The notes: generated by a model from the letters alone, not told the origin. A stretch of 64,000 nt of DNA from Atherix ibis (GCA_958298945.1 OY282608.1:58318951-58382950); one strand, 5' to 3'; positions 27,701 through 42,429 are shown, counted from the first letter of the stretch. Translations and numbers: made by a program.

Positions 27701-28120
27701 CAACAAGCCAACAATCCAACAAACCAACAAGCCAACAAACCAACAAACCAACAAACCAACAAACCAACAAACCAGAAAGCCAACAAACTAACAAACCAAC
27801 AAGCCAACAAACCAACAAGTCAACAAGCCAACAAACCAACAATCCAACAAAGCAACAAACCAACAAACCAACAAACCAACAAACCAACAAACCAACAAAC
27901 TAACAAACCAACAAGCCAACAAACCAACAAACCAACAAACCAACAAGCCAACAAACCAACAAACCAACAAACCAACAAACCAACAAGCCAACAAGCCAAC
28001 AAACAAACAAACCAACAATCCAACAAACCAACAAACCAGCAAACCAACAAACCAACAAACCAACAAACCAACAAGCCAACAAGCCAACAAACCAACAAAC
28101 CAACAAGCCAACAAGCCAAC
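24739..28120 (+). repeat. Segmental duplication at about 2.48-2.50 kb offset (24.74-25.63 and 27.24-28.12 kb)
   Basis: The first copy runs from about 24,739 to 25,630 and the second from about 27,238 to 28,120. Shared landmarks in order are AAGTAACC with a GCTAAC unit (24,739 and 27,238), CCGACATG (24,913 and 27,412), CTGACAAA (25,081 and 27,564), a CAAAAAAA unit, CCAGAAAG, AACAATCC and CCAGCAAA (25,545 and 28,036). The offset changes from 2,499 to 2,483 to 2,491 bp, differences of two and one octamers. Between the copies lies unrelated variant order. Confidence 0.8.
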
Positions 28121-28318
28121 AAACCAACAAACCAACAAGCCAACAAACCAACAAACCAACAAACCAACAAACCAACAAACCAACAAACCAACAAACCAAC
28201 AAGCCAACAAACCAACAAGCCAACAAGCCAACAAACCAACAAACCAACAAGCCAACAAACCAACAAACCAACAAACCAACAAGCCAACAAACCAACAAAC
28301 CAACAAACCAACAAACCA

Positions 28319-29110
28319 AGTAACCAAAAAGCCAACAAACTAACAAACCAACAAGCCAACAAACCAACAAGCCAACAAGCCAACAAACCAACAAACCAAC
28401 AAAGTAACAAACCAAAAACCCAACAAACCAAAAAACCAACAAATCAACAAACCATCAAACGAACAAAGTAACAAGCCAACAAGCCAACAAACCATCAAAC
28501 TAACAAGCCAACAAACCAACAAACCAATAAGCCAACAAGCCAACAAACCAACAAACCAACAAAACAACAAATCAACAAACCAACAAACCAACAAGCCAAC
28601 AAACCAACAAACCAACAAACCAACAAACCAACAAAGCAACAAGCCAACAAACCAACAAGCCAACAAGCCAACAAGCCAACAAACCAACAAACCAACAAGC
28701 CAACAAACCGACAAACAAATAAACCAACAAACCAAAAATCAACAAACCAACAAACCAACAAACCAACAAACCAACAAACCAACAAACTAAGTAACCAAAA
28801 AGCCAACAAACTAACAAACCAACAAGCCAACAAACCAACAAGCCAACAAGCCAACAAACCAACAAACCAACAAAGTAACAAACCAAAAAACCAACAAACC
28901 AAAAAACCAACAAATCAACAAACCATCAAACGAACAAAGTAACAAGCCAACAAGCCAACAAACCATCAAACTAACAAGCCAACAAACCAACAAACCAATA
29001 AGCCAACAAGCCAACAAACCAACAAACCAACAAAACAACAAATCAACAAACCAACAAACCAACAAGCCAACAAACCAACAAACCAACAAACCAACAAACC
29101 AACAAACCAA
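28319..29110 (+). repeat. Tandem duplication of about 471 bp
   Basis: AAGTAACCAAAAAG at 28,319 and 28,789 begins two copies that share an AAAGTAAC unit, an AAATCAAC unit and a CCATCAAA cluster (28,452 and 28,923). The offset of 470-471 bp reflects a one-base register slip at an A-run inside the copies. Each copy extends about 320 bp. Confidence 0.8.
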
Positions 29111-32100
29111 CAAGCCAACAAGCCAACAAACCAACAAACTAACAAACCAACAAACTAAGTAACCAACAAGCTAACAAACCAACAAACCAACAAGCCAACA
29201 AGCCAACAAACCAACAAACCAACAAACCAACAAGCCAAAAAACCAACAAACCAACAAGCCAACAAGCCAACAAACCAACAAACCAACAAACCAATAAACC
29301 AACAAACCAACAAACCAACAAGCCAACAAGCCAACAAACCAACAAACCAACAAGCCAACAAACCAACAAGCCAACAAACCAACAAACAAATAAACCAACA
29401 AACCAACAAACCAACAAACCAACAAACCAACAAACCAACAAACCAACAAACCAACAAACCAACAAACCAACAAACAAATAAACCAACAAACCAACAAACC
29501 AACAAACCAACAAACCAACAAGCCAACAAGCCAACAAACCAACAAGCAAACAAACCAACAAGCCAACAAACCAACGAGCCAACAAGCCAACAAACCAACA
29601 AACCAACAAAGCAACAAACCAACAAACCAACAACCAACAAACTAACAAACCAACAAGCCAACAAACCAACAAACCAACAAGCCAACAAACCAACAAACCA
29701 ACAAACCAACAAGCCAACAAGCCAACAAGCCAACAAACTAACAAACCAACAAGCCAACAAACCAACAAACCAACAAGCCAACAAACCAACAAACCAACAA
29801 ACCAACAAACCAACAAACCAACAAACGAAAAAACCAACAAACTAACAAACCAACAAGCCAAAAAACCAAAAAGCCAACAAGCCAACAAACCAACAAGCCA
29901 ACAAACCAACAAACGAAAAAACCAACAAACTAACAAACCAACAAGCCAAAAAACCAACAAGCCAACAAACCAACAAGCCAACAAACCAACAATCCAACAA
30001 GCCAACAAACCAACACCCCAACAAACCAACAAACCAGGAAGCCAACAAATTAACAAACCAACAAGCCAACAAACCAACAAGCCAACAAGCCAAAAAACCA
30101 ACAAACCAACAAAGCAACAAACCAACAAACCAACAAACCAACAAACCAACAAACAAACAAACTAGCAAACCAACAAGCCAACAAACCAACAAACCAACCA
30201 GCCAACAAACCAACAAAACAACAAACCAACAAGCCAACAAGCCAACAAACTAACAAACCAACAAGCCAACAAACCAACAAACCAACAAGTCAACAAACCA
30301 ACAAACCAACAAACCAACAAACCAACAAACCAACAAACCAAAAAACCAACAAACCAACAAGCCAAGAAGCCAACAAACCAACAAACTAACAAACCAACAA
30401 ACGAACTACCCAACAAACCAACAAGCCAACAAGCCAACAAACCAACAAACCAAGTAACCAAAAAGCCAACAAACTGACAAACCAACAAGCCAACAAGCCA
30501 ACAAACCAACAAACCCACAAAGCAACAAGCCAACAAGCCAACAAACCAACAAACCAAGAAACCAACAAACCATCAAGCCAACAAACCAACAGGCCAACAA
30601 ACCAACAAACCAAAAAACCAACAAACCAACAAACTAACAAACCAACAAGCCAACAAACCAACAAACCAAGAAGCCAACAAACCAACAAACCAAGAAGCCA
30701 ACAAACCAACAAACCAACAAGCCAACAAGCCAACAAACCAACAAACCAACAAACCAGCAAGCCAACAAACCAACAAGCCAACAAACCAATAAACCAACAA
30801 ACCAAGTAACCAACAAACCAACAAACCATCAAACGAACAAAGCAACAAACCAACAAACCAACAAACCAACAAGCCAACAAACCAAGTAACCAAAAAGCCA
30901 ACAAACTAACAAACCAACAAACCAACAAACCAACAAGCCAACAAACCAACAAACCAACAAACCAACAAACCAACAAACCATCAAACGAACAAAGCAACCA
31001 ACCAACAAGCCAACAAGCCAACAAACCAACAAACCTAGTAACCAAAAAAGCCAACAAACTAACAAACCAACAAGCCAACAAACCAACAAGCCAACAAGCC
31101 AACAAACCAACAAACCAACAAAGCAACAAACCAACAAACCAACAAACCAACAAACCATCAAACGAACAAAGCAACAAGCCAACAAGCCAACAAAACAACA
31201 AACCAACAAGTTAACAAGCCAACAAACCAACAAGCCAACAAACCAACAACCCAACAAACCAGCAAACCAACAAGCCAACAAACCAACAAACCAACAAACC
31301 AACAAGCCAACAAACTACAAACCAACAAGCCAACAAGCCAACAAACCAACAAACCAACAAGCCAACAAACCAACAAACCAACAAGCCAACAAACCAACAA
31401 ACCAACAAACCAACAAACCAACAAACCAACAAACCAACAAACCAACAAACTAACAAACCAACAAGCCAACAAACCAACAAACCAACAAACCATCAAACGA
31501 ACAAAGCAACAAGCCAACAAGCCAACAAACCAACAAACCAACAAGCCAACAAACCAACAAACCAACAAGCCAACAAACCAACAAACCAACAAACCAACAA
31601 GCCAACAAACCAACAAACCAACAAACCAACAAACCAACAAGCCAACAAACCAACAAACAAATAAACCAACAAACCAAAAAACCAAAAAACCAACAAACCA
31701 ACAAACCAACAAACCAACAAACCAACAAACCAACAAACCAACAAACCAACAAACCAACAAACCAACAAGCCAACAAGCCAACAAACCAACAAACAGACAA
31801 GCCAACAAACCAACAAGCCAACAAACCAACAAATCAACAAACCAAATAACCAACAAACCAACAAACCATCAAACGAACAAAGCAACAAACCAACAAGCTA
31901 ACAAGCCAACAAAACAACAAACCAAGTAACCAAAAAGCCAACAAACTAACAAACCAACAAACCAACAAACCAACAAGCCAACAAGCCAACAAACCAACAA
32001 ACCAACAAAGCAACAAACCAAAAATCCAACAAACCAAAAAACCAACAAACCAACAAACCATCAAACGAACAAAGCAACAAGCCAACAAGCCAACAAACCA

Positions 32101-32814
32101 ACAAACCAACAAGCCATCAAACCAACAAACCAACAAGCCAACAAGTCAACAAACCAACAAACCAACAAACCAACAAGTCAACAAACCAACAAACCAACAA
32201 GCCAACAAACCAACAAACCAACAAACCAACAAACCAACAAGCCAACAAGCCAACAAACCAACAAACTAAGTAACCAACAAGCTAACAAACCAACAAACCA
32301 ACAAGTTAACAAGCCAACAAATCAACAAACCAACAAGCCAACAAACCAACAAACCAACAAACCAACAAACGTACAAACCAACAAACCAAAAAACCAACAA
32401 ACCAACAAACCAACAAGCCAACAAACCAACAAACAAATAAACCAAAAAACCAACAAACTAACAAACCAACAAACCAACAAACTAACAAACCAACAAACCA
32501 ACAAACCAACAAACCAACAAACCAACAAACCAACAAACCAACAAACTAACAAACTAACAAGCCAACAAACCAACAAACCAACAAACCAACAAACCATCAA
32601 ACGAACAAAACAACAAACCAACAAGCCAACAAACCAACAAGCCAACCAACCAACAAATCAACAAGCCAACAAGCCAACAAACCAACAAACCAACAAACCA
32701 ACAAATTAAGTAACCAACAAGCCAACAAACCAACAAACCAACAAGCCGAAAAGCCAACAAACCAACAAACTAACAAGCCAACAAACCAACAAACCAACAA
32801 GCCAACAAACCAAC

Positions 32815-32832
32815 AAACCAAAAAAATTAACA
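32815..32832 (+). repeat. A-run plus TT interruption
   Basis: The array reads CC followed by a run of seven A and then TTAAC, and the register advances by one base (remainder 2 to remainder 3 modulo 8). It is one of the rare TT dinucleotides in the window. No regulatory meaning is evident. Confidence 0.65.
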
Positions 32833-34019
32833 AACCAACAAACCAACAAGCCAACAAACCAACAAACAAATAAACCAACAAACCAACAAACCAACAATCC
32901 AACAAACCAACAAACCAACAAACCAACAAGCCAACAAACCAACAAACCAACAAACCAACAAACCAACAAACCAACAAACCAACAAACCAACAAACCAACA
33001 AACCAACAAGCCAACAAGCCAACAAACCAACAAACTAACAAACCAACAAGCCAACAAACCAACAAACCAACAAACCAACATGCCAACAAACCAAACAACT
33101 AAGTAACCAACAAGCCAACAAACCAACAAACCAACAAGCCAACAAGCCAACAAACCAACAAACCAACAAACCAACAAGCCAACAAACTAACAAGCCAACA
33201 AACCAACAAACCAACAAGCCAACAAGCCAACAAACCAACAAACCAACAAACCAACAAGCCAACAAACCAACAAACCAACAAGCCAACAAACCAAAAAACC
33301 AACAAACCAACAAACCAACAAGCCAACAAGCCAACAAACCAATAAACCAACAAGCCAACAAACCAACAAACCAACAAACCAACAAGCCAACAAACCAACA
33401 AGCCAATATACCAACAAACCAACAAAGCAACAAACCAACAAACCAACAAGCCAACAAACCAACAAACCAACAAACTAAGTAACCAACAAGCCAACAAGAC
33501 AACAAACCAACAAACGCACAAGCCAACAAACCAAGCAACCAAAAATCCAACAAACTAACAAACCAACAAGCCAACAAGCCGACAAACCAACAAACCAACA
33601 AAGCAACAAGCCAACAAGCCAACAAACCAACAAACCAACAAGCCAACAAACCAACAAACCAACAAGCCAACAAGCCAACAAACCAACAAACCAACAAACC
33701 AAAAAACCAACAAACCAACAAACCAACAAGCCAACAAGCCAACAAACCAACAAACCAACAAGCCAACAAGCCAACAAACCAACAAACCAACAAACCAAGA
33801 AGCCAACAAACCAACTAACTAACAAACCAACAAGCCAACAAACCAACAAACCAACAAACCAACAAACCAACAAACCAACAAACTAACAAACCAACAAGCC
33901 AACAAACCAACAAGCCAACAAACCAACAAACCAACAAGCCAAAAAGCCAACAAACCAACAAACCAACAAACCAACAAGCCAACAAACCAACAAACCAACA
34001 AACCAACAAGCCAACAAGC

Positions 34020-34580
34020 CAACAAAACAACAAACAAATAAACCAACAAACCAAAAAACCAACAAACCAACAAACCAACAAACCAACAAACCAACAAGCC
34101 AACAAACAAACAAACCAACAAACCAAAAAACCAACAAACCAACAAACCAACAAACCAACAAACAAACAAACGAGCAAGCCAACATGCCAACAAACCAACA
34201 AACCAACAAGCCAACAAACCAACGAACCAGCAAACCAACAAGCCAACAAACCAACAAACAAATATACCAACAAACCAACAAACCAACAAACCAACAAACC
34301 AACAAACCAACAAACCAACAAGCCAACAAACCAACAAACAAACAAACCAACAAGCCAACAAACCAACAAACCAACAAATCAACAAACCAACAAGCCAACA
34401 AACCAACAAACAAATAAACCAACAAACCAAAAAACCAACAAACCAATAAACCAACAAACCAACAAAGCAACAAGCCAACAAGCCAACAAACCAACAAGTC
34501 AACAAACGAACTAACCAACAAACCAACAAGCCAACAAGCCAACAAACCAACAGACCAAGTAACCAAAAAGCTAACAAACT
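34020..34580 (+). repeat. Domain C module, copy 1 of 4
   Basis: The module contains, in order, an AAAACAAC unit with AAATAAACC, a GCAAGCCAACATGCC cluster, an AAATATACC unit (T at 34,263), a further AAATAAACC, AACGAACTAACC and finally CAGACCAAGTAACC followed by CCAAAAAG (34,551). The same series closes at 35,991, 39,013 and 40,436. The ATG in AACATGCC opens a + strand frame of Thr-Asn-Gln-Lys-Pro repeats here, which I consider non-coding. Confidence 0.75.
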
Positions 34581-35449
34581 AACAAACCAACAAGCCAACA
34601 AGCCAACAAACCAACAAACCAACAAAGCAACAAGCGAACAAGCCAACAAACCAACAAACCAACAAGCCAACAAACCAAAAAACCAACAAACCAACAAACC
34701 AACAAGCCAACAAGCCAACAAACCAATAAACCAACAAGCCAACAAACCAACAAACCAACAAACTAACAAGCCAACAAACCAACAAGCCAACAAACCAACA
34801 AAACAACAAAGCAACAAGCCAACAAACCAACAAGCCAACAAACCAACAAACCAACAAACTAAGTAGCCAACAAGCCAACAAGACAACAAACCAACAAGCG
34901 CACAAGCCAACAAACCAAGCAACCAAAAATCCAACAAACTAACAAACCAACAAGCCAACAAGCCGACAAACCAACAAACCAACAAAGCAACAAGCCAACA
35001 AGCCAACAAACCAACAAACCAACAAGCCAACAAACCAACAAACCAACAAGCCAACAAACCAACAAACCAACAAACCAAAAAACCAACAAACCAACAAACC
35101 AACAATCCAACAAGCCAACAAACCAACAAACCAACAAGCCAACAAGCCAACAAACCAGCAAGCCAACAAACCAACAAGCCAACAAACCAACTAACTAAAA
35201 AACCAACAAGCCAACAAACCAACAAACCAACAAACCAACAAACCAACAAACCAACAAACCAACAAACTAACAAACCAACAAGCCAACAAACCAACAAACC
35301 AACAAACCATCAAACGAACAAAGCAACAAGCCAACAAGCCAACAAACCAACAAGCCAACAAACCAACAAACCAACAAGCCAAAAAGCCAACAAACCAACA
35401 AACCAACAAACCAACAAACCAACAAACCAACAAGCCAACAAGCCAACAA

Positions 35450-36020
35450 AACAACAAACAAATAAACCAACAAACCAAAAAACCAACAAACCAACAAACC
35501 AACAAACCAACAAACCAACAATCCAACAAACCAACAAACCAACAAACCAAAAAACCAACAAACCAACAAACCAACAAACCAACAAACCAACAAACCAGCA
35601 AGCCAACATGCCAACAAACCAACAAACCAACAAGCCAACAAACCAACAAACCAACAAACCAACAAGCCAACAAACCAACAAACAAATATACCAACAAACC
35701 AACAAACCAACAAACCAACAAACCAACAAACCAACAAACCAACAAGCCAACAAACCAACAAACAAACAAACCAACAAGCCAACAAACCAACAAACCAACA
35801 AATCAACAAACAAACAAACCAACAAACCAACAAGCCAACAAACCAACAAACCAACAAACCAACAAACCAAAAAACCAACAAACCAATAAACCAACAAACC
35901 AACAAAGCAACAAGCCAACAAGCCAACAAACCAACAAGCCAACAAACGAACTAACCAACGAACCAAAAAGCCAACAAGCCAACAAACCAACAGACCAAGT
36001 AACCAAAAAGCTAACAAACT
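35450..36020 (+). repeat. Domain C module, copy 2 of 4
   Basis: This is the second copy, 1,440 bp downstream of copy 1 by the CAGACCAAGT landmark. AAATATACC lies at about 35,685 and AACATGCC at about 35,606. It differs from copy 1 by a few AAA/AAG choices and by AACGAACC in place of one regular unit near 35,958. Confidence 0.75.
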
Positions 36021-38509
36021 AACAAACCAATAAGCCAACAAGCCAACAAACCAACAAACCAACAAAGCAACAAGCCAACAAGCCAACAAACCAACAAACC
36101 AACAAGCCAACAAACCAAGTAACCAAAATGCCAACACACTAACAAACCAACAAGCCAACAAACCAACAAGCCAACAAGCCAACAAACCAACAAACCAACA
36201 AACCAACAAGCCAACAAACCAACAAACCAACAAACCAACAAACCAACAAACCAACAAGCAAACAAACCAACAAACCAACAAACCAACAAACCGACAAACC
36301 AACAAACCATCAAGCCAACAAGCCAACAAGCCAGCAAACCAACAAACCAACCAACCAACAAGCCAACAAACCAACAAACCAACAAACCAACAAACCAACA
36401 AGCCAACAAACCAACAAACCAACAAACCAACAAGCCAACAAACCAACAAACCAACAAACCAACATGCCAACAAACCAACAAACTAAGTAACCAACAAGCC
36501 AACAAACCAACAAACCAACAAGCCAATAAACCAACAAGCCAACAAGCCAACAAACCAACAAAACAACAAGCCAACAAACCAACAAACCAACAAACCAACA
36601 AGCCAACAAACCAACAAACAAATAAACCAACAAACCAAAAACCAACAAACCAACAAATCAACAAACCAACAAACCAACAAACTAAGTAATCAACAAGCCA
36701 ACAAACTAACAAACCAACAAGCCAACAAGCCAACAAACCAACAAACCAACTAGCCAACAAACCAACAAACCAACAAGCCAACAAAGCAACAAACCAACAA
36801 ACCAACAAACCAACAAACCAACAAACTAACAAACCAACAAGCCAACAAACCAACAAACCAACAAACCATCAAACGAACAAAGCAACAAGCCATCAAGCCA
36901 ACAAACCATCAAACCAACAAGCCAACAAACCAACAAGCCAACAAACCAACAAACCAACAAACCAACAAACCAACAAGCCAACAAACCAACAAGCCAACAA
37001 ACCAACAAGCCAACAAGCCAACAAACCAACAAACCAACAAAGCAACAAACCAACAAACCACCAAACCAACAAACCAACAAACTAACAAACCAACAAGCCA
37101 ACAAACCAACAAATCAATAAGCCAACAAACCAACAACCCAACAAACCAACAAGCCAACAAGCCAACAAACTAACAAACCAACAAGCCAACAAACCAACAA
37201 ACCAACAAGCCAACAAACCAACAAACCAACAAACCAACAAACCAACAAACCAACAAACCAAAAAACCAACAAACTAACAAACCAACAAGCCAAAAAACCA
37301 ACAAGCCAACAAGCCAACAAACCAACAAGCAAACAAACCAACAAACCAACAAGTTAACAAACCAACAAACCAACAAACCAACAAACCAACAAACCAACAA
37401 ACCAGAAAGCCAACAAACAAATAAACCAACAAACCAAAAACCAACAAACCAACAAACCAACAAACCAACAAACCAACAAACCAACAAACTAAGTAATCAA
37501 CAAGCCAACAAACTAACAAACCAACAAGCCAACAAACAAACAAACCAACTAGCCAACAAACCAACAAACCAACAAGCCAACAAACCAACAAACCAACAAA
37601 CCAACAAACCAAAAAACCAACAAACTAACAAACCAACAAGCCAACAAACCAACAAACCAACAAACCAACAAGCCAACAAGCCAACAAACCAACAAACCAA
37701 CAAACCAAGAAGCCAACAAACCAACTAACTAGCAAACCAACAAGCCAACAAGCAAACAAACCAACAAACCAACAAACCAAAAAACCAACAAACCAACAAA
37801 CCAACAAGCCAACAAGCCAACAAACCAACAAACCAACAAGCCAACCAGCCAACAAACCAACAAGCCAACAAACCAACAAGCCAACAAACCAACAAGCCAA
37901 CAAACCAACTAACTAACAAACCAACAAGCCAACAAACCAACAAACCAACAAACCAACAAACCAACAAACTAACAAACCAATAAGCCAACAAACCAACAAA
38001 CCAACAAACCATCAAACGAACAAAGCAACAAGCCAACAAGCCAACAGACCAACAGACCAACAAGCCAACAAACCAACAAACCAACAAGCCAAAAAGCCAA
38101 CAAACCAACAAACCAACAAACCAAAAAACCAACAAACCAACAAACCAACAAGCCAACAAGCCAACAAACCAACAAACCAACAAGCCAACAAGCCAACAAA
38201 CCAACAAACCAACAAACCAAGAAGCTAACAAACCAACTAACTAACAAACCAACAAGCCAACAAACCAACAAACCAACAAACCAACAAACCAACAAACCAA
38301 CAAACTAACAAACCAATAAGCCAACAAACCAACAAACCAACAAACCATCAAACGAACAAAGCAACAAGCCAACAAGCCAACAAACCAACAAACCAACAAG
38401 CCAACAAACCAACAAACCAACAAGCTAAAAAGCCAACAAACCAACAAACCAACAAACCAACAAGCCAACAAACCAACAAACCAACAAACCAACAAGCCAA
38501 CAAGCCAAC

Positions 38510-39040
38510 AAAACAACAAACAAATAAACCAACAAACCAAAAAACCAACAAACCAACAAACCAACAAACCAATAAACCAACAAGCCAACAAACCAACAAA
38601 TTAACAAACCAAAAAACCAACAAACCAACAAACCAACAAACCAACAAACCAACAAACGAGCAAGCCAACATGCCAACAAACCAACAAACCAACAAGCCAA
38701 CAAACCAACAAACAAATATACCAACAAACCAACAAACCAACAAGCCAACAAACCAACAAACCAACAAACCAACAAACCAACAAGCCAACAAACCAACAAA
38801 CAAACAAACCAACAAGCCAACAAACCAACAAACCAACAAATCAACAAACCAACAAGCAAACAAACCAACAAACAAATAAACCAACAAACCAAAAAACCAA
38901 CAAACCAATAAACCAACAAACCAACAAAGCAACAAGCCAACAAGCCAACAAACCAACAAGTCAACAAACGAACTAACCAACAAACCAACAAGCCAACAAG
39001 CCAACAAACCAACAGACCAAGTAACCAAAAAGCTAACAAA
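38510..39040 (+). repeat. Domain C module, copy 3 of 4
   Basis: This copy lies about 3.02 kb after copy 2. AACATGCC is at about 38,668, AAATATACC at about 38,714 and the closing CAGACCAAGT at 39,013. The interval between AACATGCC and AAATATACC is shorter than in copy 1, consistent with loss of several octamers. Confidence 0.75.
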
Positions 39041-39899
39041 CTAACAAACCAACAAGCCAACAAGCCAACAAACCAACAAACCAACAAAGCAATAAGCGAA
39101 CAAGCCAACAAACCAACAAACCAACAAGCCAACAAACCAAAAAACCAACAAACCAACAAACCAACAAGCCAACAAGCCAACAAGCCAACAAACCAATAAA
39201 CCAACAAGCCAACAAACCAACAAACCAACAAACCAACAAGCTAACAAACCAACAAGCTAACAAACCAACAAACCAACAAACTAAGTAACCAACAAGCCAA
39301 CAAGACAACAAACCAACAAACGCACAAGCCAACAAACCAAGCAACCAAAAATCGAACAAACTAACAAACCAACAAGCCAACAAGCCGACAAACCAACAAA
39401 CCAACAAAGCAACAAGCCAACAAGCCAACAAACCAACAAACCAACAAACCAACAAGCCAACAAACCAACAAACCAACAAGCCAACAAGCCAACAAACCAG
39501 CAAACCAACAAACCAAAAAACCAACAAACCAACAAACCAACAATCCAACAAGCCAACAAACCAACAAACCAACAAGCCAACAAGCCAACAAACCAACAAG
39601 CCAACCAACCAACAAGCCAACAAACCAACTAACTAACAAACCAACAAGCCAACAAACCAACAAACCAACAAACAAACAAACCAACAAACCAACAAACCAA
39701 CAAACTAACAAACCAACAAGCCAACAAACCAACAAACCAACAAACCATCAAACGAACAAAGCAACAAGCCAACAAGCCAACAAACCAACAAGCCAACAAA
39801 CCAACAAACCAACAAGCCAAAAAGCCAACAAACCAACAAACCAACAAACCAACAAGCCAACAAACCAACAAACCAACAAACCAACAAGCTAACAAGCCA

Positions 39900-40470
39900 A
39901 CAAAACAACAAACAAATAAACCAACAAACCAAAAACCAACAAACCAACAAACCAACAAACCAACAAACCAACAAGCCAACAAACCAACAAACCAACAAAC
40001 CAAAAAACCAACAAACCAACAAACCAACAAACCAACAAACCAACAAACCAGCAAGCCAACATGCCAACAAACCAACAAACCAACAAGCCAACAAACCAAC
40101 AAACCAACAAACCAACAAACCAACAAGCCAACAAACCAACAAACAAATATACCAACAAACCAACAAACCAACAAACCAACTAACCAACAAACCAACAAAC
40201 CAACAAGCCAACAAACCAACAAACAAACAAACCAACAAGCCAACAAACCAACAAACCAATAAATCAACAAACCAACAAGCCAACAAACCAACAAACAAAT
40301 AAACCAACAAACCAAAAAACCAACAAACCAATAAACCAACAAACTAACAAAGCAACAAACCAACAAGCCAACAAACCAACAAGCCAACAAACGAACTAAC
40401 CAACAAACCAACAAGCCAACAAGCCAACAAACCAACAGACCAAGTAACCAAAAAGCTAACAAACTAACAA
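39900..40470 (+). repeat. Domain C module, copy 4 of 4
   Basis: This copy lies about 1.42 kb after copy 3, mirroring the 1.44 kb spacing of copies 1 and 2. AACATGCC is near 40,061, AAATATACC near 40,145 and CAGACCAAGT at 40,436. It has a 7-bp CCAAAAA unit near 39,932 where the other copies keep eight bases. Confidence 0.75.
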
Positions 40471-42429
40471 ACCAACAAGCCAACAAGCCAACAAACCAAC
40501 AAACCAACAAGCCAACAAACCAAGTAACCAAAAAGCCAACAAACTAACAAACCAACAAGCCAACAAACCAACAAGCCAACAAGCCAACAAACCAACAAAC
40601 TAACAAACCAACAAGCCAACAAACCAACAAACCAACAAACCAACAAACCAACAAGAAAACAAACCAACAAACCAACAAACCAACAAACCGACAAACCAAC
40701 AAACCAACAAGCCAACAATCCAACAAGCCAGCAAACCAACAAACCAACCAACCAACAAGCCAACAAACCAACAAACCAACAAACCAACAAACTAAGTAAC
40801 CAACAAGCCAACAAACCAACAAACCAACAAGCCAACAAACCAACAAGCCAACAAGCCAACAAACCAACAAACCAACAAGCCAACAAACCAACAAACCAAC
40901 AAACCAACAAGCCAACAAACCAACAAACAAATAAACCAACAAACCAAAAACCAACAAACCAACAAACCAACAAACCAACAAACCAACAAACTAAGTAATC
41001 AACAAGCCAACAAACTAACAAACCAACAAGCCAACAAGCCAACAAACCAACAAACCAACTAGCCAACAAACCAACAAACCAACAAGCCAACAAACCAACA
41101 AACCAACAAACCAACAAACCAACAAACCAACAAACCAACAAACCAACAAACTAACAAACCAACAAGCCAACAAAACAACAAACCAACAAACCATCAAACG
41201 AACAAAGCAACAAGCCAACAAGCCAACAAACCATCAAACCAACAAGCCAACAAACCAACAAACCAACAAGCCAACAAACCAACAAACCAACAAACCAACA
41301 AACCAACAAGCCAACAAACCAACAAGCCAACAAACCAACAAGCCAACAAGCCAACAAACCAACAAACCAACAAAGCAACAAACCAACAAACCACCAAACC
41401 AACAAACCAACAAACCAACAAACCAACAAACTAACAAACCAACAAGCCAACAAACCAACAAACCAATAAGCCAACAAACCAACAAACCAACAAACCAACA
41501 AGCCAACAAGCCAACAAACTAACAAACCAACAATCCAACAAACCAACAAACCAACAAGGCAACAAACCAACAAACCAACAAACCAACAAACCAACAAACC
41601 AACAAACCAAAAAACCAACAAACTAACAAACCAACAAGCCAAAAAACCAACAAACCAACAAGCCAACAAACCAACAAGCCAACAAACCAACAAACCAACA
41701 AGTTAACAAACCAACAAACCAACAAACCAACAAACCAACAAACCAACAAACCAGAAAGCCAACAAACAAATAAACCAACAAACCAAAAACCAACAAACCA
41801 ACAAACCAACAAACCAACAAACCAACAAACCAACAAACCAACAAACTAAGTAATCAACAAGCCAACAAACTAACAAACCAACAAGCCAACAAGCCAACAA
41901 ACAAACAAACCAACTAGCCAACAAACCAACAAACCAACAAGCCAACAAACCAACAAACCAACAAACCAACAAACCAAAAAACCAACAAACTAACAAACCA
42001 ACAAGCCAACAAACCAACAAACCATCAACCGAACAAAGCAACAAGCCAACAAGCCAACAAACCATCAAACCAACAAGCCAACAAACCAACAAACGAACAA
42101 GCCAACAAACCAACAAACCAACAAACCAACAAGCCAACAAACCAACAAACCAACAAACCAACAAACCAACAAGCCAACAAACTAACAAACAAATAAACCA
42201 ACAAACCAAAAAACCAACAAACCAACAAACCGACAAACAAACAAACCAACAAACCAACAAGCCAACAAGCCAACAAACCAACAAACCAACAAACGAACAA
42301 AGCAACAAACCAACAAGCCAACAAGCCAACAAAACAAAAAACCAAGTAACCAAAAAACCAACAAACTAACAAACCAACAAGCCAACAAACCAACAAGCAA
42401 ACAAGCCAACAAACCAACAAACCAACAAA

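Larger units (their letters stand above)
21670..33500 (+). repeat. Mosaic domain B with frequent register slips
   Basis: This stretch has the same octamer but a patchwork of landmarks. Parts near 23.25-24.1 kb and 30.2-31.7 kb carry the landmark order seen near 20.5-21.6 kb (AACGAACTAACC, CCATCAAG, AAGAAGCC). Other parts carry a CCAGAAAG-CCAACAAA-CAAATAAA cluster ending in a 7-bp CCAAAAA unit, seen near 24.5, 26.6, 27.0 and 27.15 kb. Register slips of one base occur near 24,540, 26,211, 26,641, 26,785, 27,061, 27,175, 28,735, 29,632 and 31,311. I see no gene or unique sequence here. Confidence 0.7.
33500..37700 (+). repeat. Domain C superunit of about 4.3-4.45 kb, first copy
   Basis: Variant order here repeats from about 37.9 kb onward. 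Paired landmarks include CCAAGCAACC (34,915 and 39,337), CAGACCAAGT (35,991 and its match near 40,436), CTAAGTAATC (36,682 and 40,991), CCAACTAG (about 36,750 and 41,060) and a second CTAAGTAATC near 37,490 and 41,847. Offsets range from about 4,309 to 4,445 bp, so the copies differ by several small insertions or deletions and are older than the 13-21.7 kb dimer. Confidence 0.7.
37900..42000 (+). repeat. Domain C superunit of about 4.3-4.45 kb, second copy
   Basis: This is the downstream partner of the 33.5-37.7 kb block, with the same landmark order at a slightly variable offset. Both copies contain a pair of smaller modules rich in AAATATACC and AACATGCC variants. The size is close to the domain A dimer, but the AAATATACC variant does not occur in domain A, so the two superunits are at most distantly related. 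Confidence 0.7.
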
